From positions 1 through 64,000 of the forward strand of contig JBBRLP010000007.1 of assembly GCA_038231295.1 (NCBI GenBank): a stretch of 64,000 nucleotides of DNA. The letters are read 5' to 3'. Source of the DNA: JANXLO01 sp038231295 (GTDB taxonomy: Bacteria > Armatimonadota > Chthonomonadetes > Chthonomonadales > Chthonomonadaceae). The notes below the pieces were generated by a model, which saw nothing but the letters and a program-made list of their open reading frames with translations, had not been told where the DNA came from and did no database searches. Every line of letters starts with the position of its first letter. The stretch's first letter is position 1. Positions 51,901 through 60,101 of the stretch are shown one piece after another. A program made the translations under genes and the position numbers.

Positions 51901-54900
51901 GCTCCAGCACACCATTGAAGATAGCGCGGGCGAAAATGGCACCCGCACAAGCCTGGGCCTCCGCTATCTGGATATTGGTCAGCCCCGGAAAGCGCTCGCT
52001 CTGTTTCAGCAGGCGATGACGTTCTACCAAGCCAGCGGTAACAAGCAGGGTATCGCGAATAACCTTGTCAACATGGGACTGGCTTACAATGATACTGGGC
52101 ATCCGCAAAAGGCGCTCGAACTATACCAGCAGGCTCTGCCATTGCATCGCGCCACCGGAAGCAAAATCAACGAGGCTAACACACTCAACAATATAGGCAC
52201 ATACTATAAAGATACCGGCCAGCCATTGAAAGCGCTGGATTTTCAACAACAAGCGCTGCGAATCTATCGCGCTATAGGAGATAAGCATGGAGAGATAAGC
52301 GCACTTCAAGCTATTGGCCTCGTCTATATTACCCTCAGCGAACCGCAAAAGGCATTCGCAGCCTTGCAGCAGGCCCTCCACACAAGCAAGACCACTGGCA
52401 ATAGAAGCAGAGAAGCATATATACTTGCTAATCTCGGAGTGGTCTATGCCCAGATTGGCAACTCTCAGCAGGCGAAAGTCCTTCTCCTACAGGCGCAGCG
52501 TATTTGGCAGAAAGGGGGCGATAAGGAGGGGGAAGCCCACGCTCTCTATCTACTCGCTGACTTTTACCCGCCGCTACAGAAGAGGGCTATGCTGGAACAG
52601 GCGTTGACAACATACCACGCTTCCGAAAACAAGGAGGGGGAAGCTAGCATTCTTACCAGTCTTAACGATGTCTATAGAAGCCTTGGGCAGACGCAGAAGG
52701 GGATGGATTTGCTGCAGCAGGCTCTGGCGATCTACCGAACTACCGGCAACACAGATTACGAAGCGAATGTTCTCATTAGTATCGGGGAAGCCTACTACGC
52801 AAGCGGCCAGCCGCAGAAAGCGTTGGAATTCTATCAAAAGGTACTCAATATTGCCCGTGCAGTCGGCAATAAAAATCGCGAAGCCGTCGCTCTCACCACA
52901 ATCGGCATCGTCTATTACGACACGGGGCAGTTTCCGAAGGCTCTGGAGTTCTTTCAGCGGACGCGGCATATCTGCCAAGCGACGGGCAACATATATTACG
53001 AAGCGAACGCTCTCAATAATATCGGGAACGCATATGCCGAAAGCGGCCAACCGCAAAAAGGACTGGATTGTTGGCATCAGGCACAGAGGATATTTCAAAG
53101 TACCCATAATAAGTGGGGCGTTGCCAACTCCTTGTCTTCGACAGGCGACTTCTACAGAGAAATCGGCCAGCCTCAGAAGGGACAACCGCTCCTGCAGAAA
53201 GCGCTGCGGTTATATCGGGCTATTGGAGACAGACATGGGGAAGCGGAGGCTCTAAAGAACCTGGGCAGCGTCTATCAGGCCAGCCATCAGTACGCACTAT
53301 CCCTACACACGTTTCAGCAGGCTTTGCTCCTGAATCAGTTCGTTAAAGACCAGCGTGCGGAAACTCTGGATCGGATGGCGGCGGTAGAGCAGCAGCTTCA
53401 TCAATCGGCTGCCGCGCTCACCTATTCTCGTCAGGCCGTTACGCTTATCGAGGAACTGCGTACCAGTCTGGGAGGCTATGGGGAGAGTAAGTCATCGTTG
53501 CTCGCCTCCAAACTGCCCATCTACTACCACTGCATTGATCTGCTCCTACAAAGTGGACGGACGGAAGAGACCTTCGCTCTTGCTCAGAAGACCAAAGGGC
53601 GTGGACTTCTGGACCTGCTCGGTTCTGGAAGAGTCGCTCTGGACGGCGCTCTGACCCCGGAAGAGCAGCAGCAGCAGCAAGACCTACGATATCAGGCAGA
53701 CTATCTCAATCAGCAGATGGTCAAGGAAGGCGTCCAGAACGAAGTCGGCAGCAAGAAACGCTTTACCGCTCTTCAGCAGCAGCAACGCGAGGTCGAGGGG
53801 AAACTACAGACACTCACCGACACGCTGTATGCCCGGCATCCCGGTCTGGCTGATAAGCAGATCGCTACAACGGCGACCCTCGGCAGTCTCTCCTCCCTTC
53901 TGCCCTCTGACACCGCGCTGTTTGACTACATCGTCCTCTCCAACAAAAAACTTCTGCTCTTTGTGGTGACGAAAAATCAGGGCAAAGCAGCAGTCAAGGT
54001 CTACCCGATTGCAGTCAGCACTGCCACGCTACAAAAGGAGTGCGCCGCTTTCCGCGCCGTCTGTGCCGATCCCCGCAAAGACTATCGCCCGCTCGCCGCC
54101 CGATTGTCGCGTCTTCTCCTCGCTCCGGCCTCCGCGCAACTCACAGGCAAGAAGCGTCTCGTTGTCTGTCCGGACGGTCCGTTGTGGAACGTGCCGTTTC
54201 AAGCGTTGACGCTCTCCGGTGGCAAGCAAGAGGTTTCGTTCCTCTGGCAGCATTACGATCTGGCGTATGCCTACTCCGCAACGGGAGTTCAGGCCGCGCT
54301 TCGGACAAGTAGCCAGTGGACGAGTAAGCCAATCAACACCCTCCTGGTGATGGCAAACCCGGACTTCGGGAGCAGCAAGCGCTTCGGAGACCTCGACGCC
54401 CTGCCCGGTCAGCGGCCACTTTCAGACCCCTCTCGGCCCCTGTCTGACCCTTCAAGGCCCCTGTTGGATCCGTCTCGGCCGCTGTCTGACCCCTCGCGAC
54501 CCTTGCTGGACCCTTCAAGGCCGCTCTCCGATCCTTCCCGACCCTTGTTGGACCCGTCCCGTCCGCTGTCTGACCCCTCCCGTTCCCTGTCTCCCTCTCG
54601 CTCGATGACGGCGGCTCTGGAAACCAGAGGAGGGGGGATTGCCTCCCTGCCCGGCACACAGCGCGAAGCCGACGCCCTGCATCTCCTGTTCCCCGAGGCA
54701 ACGGTATTCACCGGTCTGTCCGCTCAGGAGAGTACGGCGAAGGAGCAGATGGGCAAGTATCGGTATCTGCACTTCGCCACACACGGCTTCCTCAACGATG
54801 CCGCGCCTCTCCTCTCCTCCATCGTTCTCGCTCAGCCGGACAAGAACGATGCGAAAGCCAGCAAGGAGGACGGTTTCCTGACCGCGAGAGAGGTGTTTGA

Positions 54901-55216
54901 CCTGCAACTCAATGCTGATCTGGTGACGCTCTCCGCCTGCAACACCGGACGAGGCAACATCCGAACCGGCGAGGGGGTGGTAGGACTGAGTTGGGCATTC
55001 TTCGTGGCGGGAGTGCCGACGCAGGTGGTGAGCCAGTGGAGTGTGGACGATGCGGCGACGGCGCAGTTGATGCGAGTGTTCTACAGCCATCTCAAAGCAG
55101 GCGAGGGCAAGAGCCAGTCGCTGCGGCAGGCGGCGCTGAGTTTGCAGCAGGAGAAGGGGCATCACCATCCGTACTACTGGGCGCCCTTCCTCCTCATGGG
55201 AGACTGGAGGCGTTAA
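48959..55216 (+). CDS. exported giant TPR-CHAT protein (about 35 TPRs plus caspase-like protease)
   Basis: 2,085 residues from the ATG at 48959 (MFTSASKRTAFTVF); the signal peptide ends near SFACLPSHADP. About 35 tandem TPR units of 40 residues fill residues 80-1470, most matching QPQKALEFYQQALPLYRATGDK with NNIGxVYxDTG; unit 29 is shortened by a few residues. A linker precedes the C-terminal CHAT domain, a caspase/separase-like cysteine protease fold. Its dyad is visible: H1942 in HFATHGFL and C1994 in LSACNTG. A Pro/Ser-rich heptad repeat (residues 1819-1874) interrupts the N-terminal part of CHAT. The TPR DNA is lower in G+C than its neighbours. Likely a protein-binding scaffold with protease output; the target is unknown. 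Confidence 0.9.
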   Translation: MFTSASKRTAFTVFASSPAVRFRLRSSVLAACLLGSLSFACLPSHADPPAAQTPAASANQTTPPPVFKANPEVQALLDQGKAALLAGKNKEAADLYEQALTRARTLADRKGETEALRGRGNVYRVVKEPQKALGLYQQALSVAQALKDATGQAAALNNIGLVNSDTGQPQKALEFYQQALPLYRDLGDKVAEGKILNQLGNACRLSRQYETAIGYLQQSLLFHRSLGAKGGEALALNYLGGVYLDQAQYPKATEYYLQELQTDRLSGDRNEEGHALCNLGLVCQAENQVEEALDYFQQSIPLYRATGDGPMEAWTIQRIGSLYWTTGQFQKALDYYQQVLSIHHSLGDKNAEGTAFLNVGLVYNKLNQSQQAIDFYQQALALHRTTGNKQAEARVLNEIGRTYNALKQPQKAIEFYQQSLPLYQSTGNKNGEADALVGIAYVYSTTGQPQKALEFYQQGLVIYRAAGNKKQEIAMLNYIAGVYKEMKQVPKALDIYEQIVLVYRTSGDKAGEAGALIDAGNNNYLAHQFEKALEFYQQALLLEQSLSDKFSEAICYGNIAEAYKGLSQPQKALEFYQKALPLYHATDHKNNEGITLASIGSIYDSIGQKQQAMEFYQQALPLYRAVGNKSGEANLLSSIGVNYFDTNEPRKAREVFQQALILWQAMGEKHAEALIRFNIGNTYASTEEPLKALEFYQQALPFFHTTADKNLEAQTLNAMGRNYGNSGQQQKALSAFQQGMLIDKALGNKKGEAEALVNIAATHKAIGHIQKAIELLQQALPTLRATGDQEIEADALNNLGSLYKSASKPQKALEFYQQALTLSKTLGFKTGELAAKTGLAYVYGDTGDKQKSLDLYQQALLLSRAMGDKSGEAGALNNSGIVYYSLSEYQKALELYQQALPIYRAVDDKGGTASALTNIAIIYKETGHPQKALEMYQQALPLHHVFGDKTNEATTLNRIADVYSDFGQPQKALEFHQKAMALQHTIEDSAGENGTRTSLGLRYLDIGQPRKALALFQQAMTFYQASGNKQGIANNLVNMGLAYNDTGHPQKALELYQQALPLHRATGSKINEANTLNNIGTYYKDTGQPLKALDFQQQALRIYRAIGDKHGEISALQAIGLVYITLSEPQKAFAALQQALHTSKTTGNRSREAYILANLGVVYAQIGNSQQAKVLLLQAQRIWQKGGDKEGEAHALYLLADFYPPLQKRAMLEQALTTYHASENKEGEASILTSLNDVYRSLGQTQKGMDLLQQALAIYRTTGNTDYEANVLISIGEAYYASGQPQKALEFYQKVLNIARAVGNKNREAVALTTIGIVYYDTGQFPKALEFFQRTRHICQATGNIYYEANALNNIGNAYAESGQPQKGLDCWHQAQRIFQSTHNKWGVANSLSSTGDFYREIGQPQKGQPLLQKALRLYRAIGDRHGEAEALKNLGSVYQASHQYALSLHTFQQALLLNQFVKDQRAETLDRMAAVEQQLHQSAAALTYSRQAVTLIEELRTSLGGYGESKSSLLASKLPIYYHCIDLLLQSGRTEETFALAQKTKGRGLLDLLGSGRVALDGALTPEEQQQQQDLRYQADYLNQQMVKEGVQNEVGSKKRFTALQQQQREVEGKLQTLTDTLYARHPGLADKQIATTATLGSLSSLLPSDTALFDYIVLSNKKLLLFVVTKNQGKAAVKVYPIAVSTATLQKECAAFRAVCADPRKDYRPLAARLSRLLLAPASAQLTGKKRLVVCPDGPLWNVPFQALTLSGGKQEVSFLWQHYDLAYAYSATGVQAALRTSSQWTSKPINTLLVMANPDFGSSKRFGDLDALPGQRPLSDPSRPLSDPSRPLLDPSRPLSDPSRPLLDPSRPLSDPSRPLLDPSRPLSDPSRSLSPSRSMTAALETRGGGIASLPGTQREADALHLLFPEATVFTGLSAQESTAKEQMGKYRYLHFATHGFLNDAAPLLSSIVLAQPDKNDAKASKEDGFLTAREVFDLQLNADLVTLSACNTGRGNIRTGEGVVGLSWAFFVAGVPTQVVSQWSVDDAATAQLMRVFYSHLKAGEGKSQSLRQAALSLQQEKGHHHPYYWAPFLLMGDWRR
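54413..54580 (+). repeat. 21-bp minisatellite within the CHAT coding region
   Basis: Eight 21-bp units encode RPL(S/L)DPS, in the order S S L S L S L S at the variable residue, so most form a 42-bp higher-order unit. A ninth, degenerate unit (RSLSPSRS) follows. The frame is preserved throughout. Confidence 0.95.
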
Positions 55217-55221
55217 CTCCG

Positions 55222-55238
55222 CACCTTACGCAGGCAGG
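55222..55238 (+). repeat. short match to the left end of repeat A
   Basis: CACCTTACGCAGGCAGG, six bases after the TPR-CHAT stop, matches 16 of 17 bases at the left end of copy 1 (11462-11478) and also the start of copy 2 (56627). It is either a remnant end or the target-site motif of the element. Confidence 0.55.
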
Positions 55239-55274
55239 CTATTTGAGGAGATGAATCGCAAGAAAGGTGGGCGC

Positions 55275-56612
55275 ATGAAACTTCTGGCGATGCTGGTGCT
55301 GGCAGGACTATTGGCGGCAAGTCGGGCGCAGGGCGACCGGCTGAGTCTGCTGGACAACGGCGTGATTCGGCTGGGGGTAGACCTGGAGCAGGGCGGGACG
55401 ATCACCTGGCTGTCCGCCTCGGGGTCCGATAAAAACGTCATCAACGCGCACGACCGGGGGCGGCAGATACAGCTTTCGTTCTACTCCGGGCCGCAGCCGT
55501 TTGGCAAGGCGCATCCGGGCTGGGAAAACTGGCCCTGGAATCCCATCGGGACAGGCGACGCTTACGGCCATGCCAGCCAGGTTCTGACGCACACGAACGA
55601 CGGCAAAACCCTCTACACGAAAAGCATTCCCCTCCAGTGGGCGCTCGACAATGTGCCGGGAGAGTGTACGTTCGAGACATGGATCACACTGAGTGGCAAG
55701 ACCGCGCACGTCCGCAGTCGGCTCGTCAACAATCGCCCGGACAAGACGCAGTACGGCGCTTACGGTCAGGAACTGCCTGCGGTCTACACCATTGGGAAAC
55801 TGTATCGGCTCGTTACCTACGATGGCGACAAGCCCTTTACGAACGGGCCGGTGCGGCAGCTAGAGAACAGCGGCCCGCCTTGGACATCCTGGAAGGCGAC
55901 GGAACACTGGGCCGCTCTGCTGGACGATGACAATCATGGGCTGGGCATCGTGCATCCCAACCTGTTCTCGTTCATTGGCGGCTTTCACGGCCCGCCGAAC
56001 ACCGGTGGCCCCACCGACGACTCCACCGGCTATATCGCCCCGGTGCGTCAGGAGATTCTGGACCACAACATCGTCTATGAGTACGACTACACGCTGATCC
56101 TGGGTTCCATGGAGGAGATTCGTGCGACGGCGACGGCCCTGCGCCCGCACGACCCCCGCCCGGACTACCAGTTCACTCGTGACCGCCAGCACTGGACCTA
56201 CCAGAACGCCGACGATACGGGCTGGCCTCTCAAAGGAGCCGTTCGGGTGCGTCTGGAGCAGAACGACCCGCAGATGATCGGGCCGGAGCAGTGGTGGGAC
56301 GCAAAAACCACGCCGAAACTCACGTTGCGGGCGGCGTTCCACACCCATCAGACACGGGCGGAACTGTTCTGGAGCGTTCTGGGCCAATCCGGCTTTTCGG
56401 GGGAGCGCCGTCTGAATTTCGGAATCATTCCTGACGGCAAGTATCACGACTACACGCTCGATCTCGCCGCTATCCCGACGTATACAGGCACGATTACCGG
56501 ACTGCGCTTCGACCCGGTTCCCGCAGGCGAGAAAGGCGACTACGCCGACATCGCCTTCCTCTCCTGGCGCATTCCGAAAAAGCAGCCTGCCTACAAGCCT
56601 CCCATTCGATAA
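55275..56612 (+). CDS. secreted beta-rich protein of unknown function
   Basis: 445 residues from the ATG at 55275, preferred because AAAGGTGG lies five bases upstream; the ATG at 55251 would add eight basic residues. The signal peptide is MKLLAMLVLAGLLAASRAQG. The mature protein resembles uncharacterised secreted proteins of soil bacteria with DNGVIRLGVDLEQGGTITWLS, NAHDRGRQIQLSFYSGP and ECTFETWITLSGKTAHVRSRLVNNR; the strand pattern suggests a galactose-mutarotase-like sandwich in the first 300 residues, then a jelly-roll-like end. A carbohydrate-binding or -modifying role is likely but not shown. Confidence 0.7.
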   Translation: MKLLAMLVLAGLLAASRAQGDRLSLLDNGVIRLGVDLEQGGTITWLSASGSDKNVINAHDRGRQIQLSFYSGPQPFGKAHPGWENWPWNPIGTGDAYGHASQVLTHTNDGKTLYTKSIPLQWALDNVPGECTFETWITLSGKTAHVRSRLVNNRPDKTQYGAYGQELPAVYTIGKLYRLVTYDGDKPFTNGPVRQLENSGPPWTSWKATEHWAALLDDDNHGLGIVHPNLFSFIGGFHGPPNTGGPTDDSTGYIAPVRQEILDHNIVYEYDYTLILGSMEEIRATATALRPHDPRPDYQFTRDRQHWTYQNADDTGWPLKGAVRVRLEQNDPQMIGPEQWWDAKTTPKLTLRAAFHTHQTRAELFWSVLGQSGFSGERRLNFGIIPDGKYHDYTLDLAAIPTYTGTITGLRFDPVPAGEKGDYADIAFLSWRIPKKQPAYKPPIR

Positions 56613-56624
56613 CGCCTTAAACAG

Positions 56625-56840
56625 CTCACCTTACGCAGGCGACCATGCCGTTGGTTTTATTATGCGGACGGACTGGACGGAGTGCGATGGACTGAAGTCC
56701 CCGCTAGGTGACCTTCGGCCCAGTTTCCTTCGGAAACGTCTATGCGGTGAGGGCCACTCATCGCGCTCAATTACCTTGTCGCACCGTGTCTCGTCCGAAG
56801 GACGATCCGGCGAAGCCGCGTAGCGAGGGGTTACAACCTG
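56625..56840 (+). repeat. interspersed repeat A, copy 2
   Basis: This copy carries all blocks of copy 1 in the same order plus about 30 extra bases in two places (after CAGGCGACC and after CATCGCGCTCAATTACC). It fills most of the gap between the secreted protein and the convergent aldo/keto reductase gene. It encodes no protein. Confidence 0.85.
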
Positions 56841-56882
56841 ACTCTCCCCTCCGATAACGCCTCAAACGGCAGGCGTCTGCGT

Positions 56883-57803
56883 TTACGCCACCGTCGGGGT
56901 TTCTCCGGCGTCGGTGAGGCGGCGCTTGGCCTCCTCGTAGACTTCGGCGGGGAGCGGGCCTTTCTGTGCCATCGCGATGTTCTCGGTCAGGTGCGCCGGG
57001 TTGAGCGTCCCGACAATCGTGGTGTGGATGTCGGGATGGGAGAGCAGGAAACGCAGCAGGAACGAGGTGCGCGACTCGCCCTCTTCCCGCAATTCGTCCA
57101 GCTTCGCGGCTTCGTACTTCTTCCAGCGGTCTTCTGCGCCGAGGCCGGCTCCCGGCTCGCCGCGCGCGACGCCGCCCCGGTCAATCACCCCGGCCCCGCC
57201 CTGCACCGCGTCGGTAATGACCTGCTCATGGGCGCGTTCCAGTGCGGAGTAGGGAATCTGGTAGACATCGAAGAGGCCGAGCGCAATATAGGTGGTGATA
57301 TGGGGCAGAGTGGAAGAGCAGCCGATAAAGCGCACTTTGCCCTGCTGCTTCATCTCCTCCAGAACGGCGATCAGGTCCCCCTGCTCTACCTGCTCCACGC
57401 TCGGATTGTGCAACTGCATTACGTCCACATGGTCGGTCTTCATGCGCTGCAAACTCTCGTGCAGGCCCCGAAACAGGTTTTCGCGAGTCCAGACGTGGGG
57501 CGTGTCGTCCGTAGTGTCGTCCCGGCGAACGACGGTGCAGCCACACTTGGTAGCAAGGAAATACTCGTCGCGGCGCGAACTGAGGTACTTGCCGATGAAC
57601 TCCTCGCTGCGCCCGTAGTCGTTGGCGGTGTCTATGAAGTTGATGCCTGAGTCGAGAACCGCATTGAGGATGGTCTCGGCCTGCTCTTCGGTCACCGGGC
57701 GTCCGCCCCAGATGCGCGAGCCGCGTACCTCCATCGCCCCAAATCCCAGCGCGGTCACTTCCAACTCCGTGCGCCCCAGTTTGCGTTTTGCCAGTTCGGT
57801 CAT
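56883..57803 (-). CDS. aldo/keto reductase
   Basis: 306 residues. FIDTANDYGRSEEFIGKYL holds the catalytic Asp and Tyr, LATKCG the Lys and VMQLHNPS the His; the C-terminal cofactor-binding helix region (HTTIVGTLNPAHLTENIAMA) is present. It differs from the reductase at 22308 and is closer to the YajO/YghZ-type group. A glycine-rich loop (QGGAGVIDRGGVARGEPGAGLGAEDRW) in the middle is typical of that branch. Substrate unknown, probably a sugar-derived aldehyde. Together with the PhyH gene 60 bp upstream it may form an operon. Confidence 0.9.
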   Translation of the reverse strand: MTELAKRKLGRTELEVTALGFGAMEVRGSRIWGGRPVTEEQAETILNAVLDSGINFIDTANDYGRSEEFIGKYLSSRRDEYFLATKCGCTVVRRDDTTDDTPHVWTRENLFRGLHESLQRMKTDHVDVMQLHNPSVEQVEQGDLIAVLEEMKQQGKVRFIGCSSTLPHITTYIALGLFDVYQIPYSALERAHEQVITDAVQGGAGVIDRGGVARGEPGAGLGAEDRWKKYEAAKLDELREEGESRTSFLLRFLLSHPDIHTTIVGTLNPAHLTENIAMAQKGPLPAEVYEEAKRRLTDAGETPTVA

Positions 57804-57863
57804 CGAAATCTCCCTGTGAATGTGCGTACAGTCCCTGTGTGAGGCAGACTGTGAAAAGTGTCG

Positions 57864-58703
57864 CTATTTCGCCTCTTCGGGGCTGTGTTCGCGCAGCCAG
57901 ACCCGCAGCGGCACATCGGCGTCGCCGGGCGAGTAGTGGCCGTTGCAGTTGACGCCATCGCCGAGCAGTTGGCGGCGGATGGGATCGCTCTGTTCCCAGA
58001 GGGTCTGCACGGTCATATCGTCTTTGGTGCGAATCCAGCGGTAGCCATAGCCGTAGAAGAGGATTTTGCGCGTGATGTCCGACCAGTTCGGGCTGGCCGT
58101 GTGCCAGAGTCTCCGGTCGAAGAAGACAGCGGAGCCGGGCTTCGCAAGAACAGGAACGGCCCCCTCCGGCTGCCCGATGCCGTCGGGTGGCATGGGCATG
58201 GTATCCTGCAAATGGCTGCCGGGAATGACCCAGAAGTTGCCGCGTCCCGCCTCACCGGTATCCGAGAGGAAGTAGGCGACTTTGAGGGAAAGGCGCGGGC
58301 GGGGATGACTCTCCATCTCCACATTGACGCGCCCACTGTCCTGATGCCAGCCGAATGTCTTGTCGCTTATTTCCTGACCGGAGGGCGGCGTCACGATAAG
58401 GTGGGCATGGTACAGGTAGATGTTCCAGCCGAGGATGCCCCATACTTTCGGCACGGTTGTGGGGCAGTCCACCAGGTCGGCGAAGAGCGGGTCTTCGGGA
58501 ATGAAGTTGGGATAGAACAGGGCCTTGCGCGGGTCTTGCCCCTGAGCAATCTGGCGTTCAAATATCCGGTCCGTGCGGGCCGTCAGGGCTTCTATCTGTT
58601 GCGGCGACAGCGCGTCCTCGACGACCAGCAGTCCGGTCTCATTGAACTGACGCCGCTCCGCGTCAGTCAGGCGATGCTCCAGACAGGAAATGTCCATTTT
58701 CAT
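57864..58703 (-). CDS. phytanoyl-CoA dioxygenase (PhyH) family protein
   Basis: 279 residues. The Fe(II) ligands of the double-stranded beta-helix are H120 and D122 in FGWHQDSGRVN and H201 in RRLWHTASPN; the 2-oxoglutarate Arg lies in the following ITRKILFYGYGYRW segment. These enzymes hydroxylate diverse small molecules using O2 and 2-oxoglutarate. The substrate is unknown. Related genes often neighbour Gfo/Idh and sugar-metabolism genes in Armatimonadota and Planctomycetes, as here. The start is MKMDIS at 58703, or the second Met. Confidence 0.88.
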   Translation of the reverse strand: MKMDISCLEHRLTDAERRQFNETGLLVVEDALSPQQIEALTARTDRIFERQIAQGQDPRKALFYPNFIPEDPLFADLVDCPTTVPKVWGILGWNIYLYHAHLIVTPPSGQEISDKTFGWHQDSGRVNVEMESHPRPRLSLKVAYFLSDTGEAGRGNFWVIPGSHLQDTMPMPPDGIGQPEGAVPVLAKPGSAVFFDRRLWHTASPNWSDITRKILFYGYGYRWIRTKDDMTVQTLWEQSDPIRRQLLGDGVNCNGHYSPGDADVPLRVWLREHSPEEAK

Positions 58704-59054
58704 TCCTTTTGCCTGTTCGCAAACTCCGCAGAAGTGTACGGCAGGCGTTCTCTATAGTAAAAGAGGGCCAGAATCGGCTGACACGCAGAAATCAAGCGTC
58801 GCTTCCAGAGGGGTCTATTATCGCACTCCAGGCGAAAAGTGTCAACAGAGTTCGGTGGCTTGTTCCTGAAGCGGCGCAGGAGCCGGAAGCGGAGGGAACG
58901 CCGCAGGAAGCCGCGACGCCCGGTCAGAGCGAAGAGGCAACAGCAATCGAAGCGAAAGCGCTGCAGCAAGTCTACGCGGAACAGGAATCGGAGCGAAGGG
59001 CGCAGAATTAGCAAGCCATGTGAGCGAGACAGACCGTTTAAGGAGGATGCGAGG

Positions 59055-60053
59055 ATGCAGACTGAGGCGATTGTTTTTCCGGAGCGTGACCGGGCGGCGT
59101 TGGCTACGATAGAACTGCCGTCCCTGCGTGCCATGGATGCATTGGTGGAAGTGGAGATGAGCGGCGTCAGTGTCGGGACGGAGGTCTGGGCGCTGACAGG
59201 GCAGCGTCCTCCCGGCGACACGACCTTTCCCTGTGTCCCCGGTTATCAGGCGGTGGGCATCGTGCGGGAGGCGGGGCCGGAAGCGGTATTGAAAGTGGGA
59301 GAGCGCATCTTCTTCACCAAAACACGCCTGTCTGCTCCCTATAGCCAGGGCAACTGGATGGGGTCGCACGTCCGATGGGCGGTCGTAGACGCGAGCGCGA
59401 ATCCGGGACACGGTTTCTGGGTACGGGTGCCGGAAGACGTGAAGCCGGAGGCGGTCGTCCTCTCCGCATTGGCGGGCGTCACGCTGCGCGGGCTGAATCA
59501 GATCGGGGTGAATCCGGGTGAACTGTGCGTGGTCATCGGGCAGGGAGTCATCGGACAGACGGCGGCGCAGATCGCTCGAATTAGAGGGGCGACGGTCCTG
59601 GCGGCGGACATCATGCCCTCCCGCCTGGAACTCGCCGCACGGTACAGCGCGGATGCGGTCCTGAATCCGAAGACAGACGACCTGATGGCGGAAGTCAAGC
59701 GCCGCCGACCGGAAGGAGCCGATCTGACGGTCGAGGCGAGCGGCAACAAGATTCTGATTCCGCAGGCCATCTCCCTGATTCGCCCGCTGGGACGGGTGCT
59801 GCTTCAGGGCTGGTATCCCGGCGACGTGGCGTTCAATTTCCACGAGGCGCATGGCCGTCGTCCCACCATTGCGATTGCCTGCGGCATGGATCAGGAACAC
59901 AATACGCAGGTAATTCAATGGATTGTCGAGGGAAAACTGCACCTCGCGCCCCTGCTCACTCACGAGTTCCGCCCGGAAAAGGCCGCCGCAGCCTTCGAGA
60001 TGATGCGGTCACGCCCCGGCGATTTTCTTGGCGTCGCCTTCGATTGGCGGTAA
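59055..60053 (+). CDS. MDR-type dehydrogenase, zinc-less
   Basis: 332 residues from the ATG at 59055, with AGGAGG 10-15 bases upstream. The GroES-like domain reads MSGVSVGTEVWALTGQRP and PCVPGYQAVGIVREAG, so the usual Cys and His zinc ligands (GHE) are replaced. The Rossmann motif is IGQGVIGQTAAQIARI. The pattern resembles BchC-like and threonine-dehydrogenase-like MDR members that lack catalytic zinc. It is an NAD(P)-dependent oxidoreductase with unknown substrate. The 350-bp upstream gap contains no gene I can support. Confidence 0.85.
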   Translation: MQTEAIVFPERDRAALATIELPSLRAMDALVEVEMSGVSVGTEVWALTGQRPPGDTTFPCVPGYQAVGIVREAGPEAVLKVGERIFFTKTRLSAPYSQGNWMGSHVRWAVVDASANPGHGFWVRVPEDVKPEAVVLSALAGVTLRGLNQIGVNPGELCVVIGQGVIGQTAAQIARIRGATVLAADIMPSRLELAARYSADAVLNPKTDDLMAEVKRRRPEGADLTVEASGNKILIPQAISLIRPLGRVLLQGWYPGDVAFNFHEAHGRRPTIAIACGMDQEHNTQVIQWIVEGKLHLAPLLTHEFRPEKAAAAFEMMRSRPGDFLGVAFDWR

Positions 60054-60058
60054 ATTTA

Positions 60059-60100
60059 CCGGAGGTTGAAAACCCCGGAAAACCAGGATAGGGAGTTCCG
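60059..60100. repeat. fragment of repeat family C
   Basis: ACCGGAGGTTGAAAACCCCGG followed by AAAACCAGG matches the left arm and centre of the element at 27337-27387. It lies between the convergent MDR and chromate-transporter genes and lacks the second arm. Confidence 0.55.
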
Positions 60101-60101
60101 T

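Noticed and set aside
49300..53300. 120-bp periodicity that could be taken for a CRISPR-like or satellite array
   Set aside because: The period equals 40 codons and the frame encodes consistent TPR helices. Units differ mostly at surface positions, so it is a coding repeat.
54413..54580. possible CRISPR repeats
   Set aside because: The units are directly adjacent with no spacers and keep the coding frame; it is a minisatellite.
48959..55216. Craspase-type (gRAMP-associated) TPR-CHAT protease
   Set aside because: The protein has a signal peptide and about 35 TPRs, and no gRAMP, Cas or CRISPR sequence lies in the window.
58709..59011. 100-codon plus-strand frame upstream of the MDR gene
   Set aside because: The start overlaps the end region of the PhyH gene leader, composition is mixed, and the Glu/Ala-rich end has no family match. 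A short real gene cannot be excluded but is not supported.
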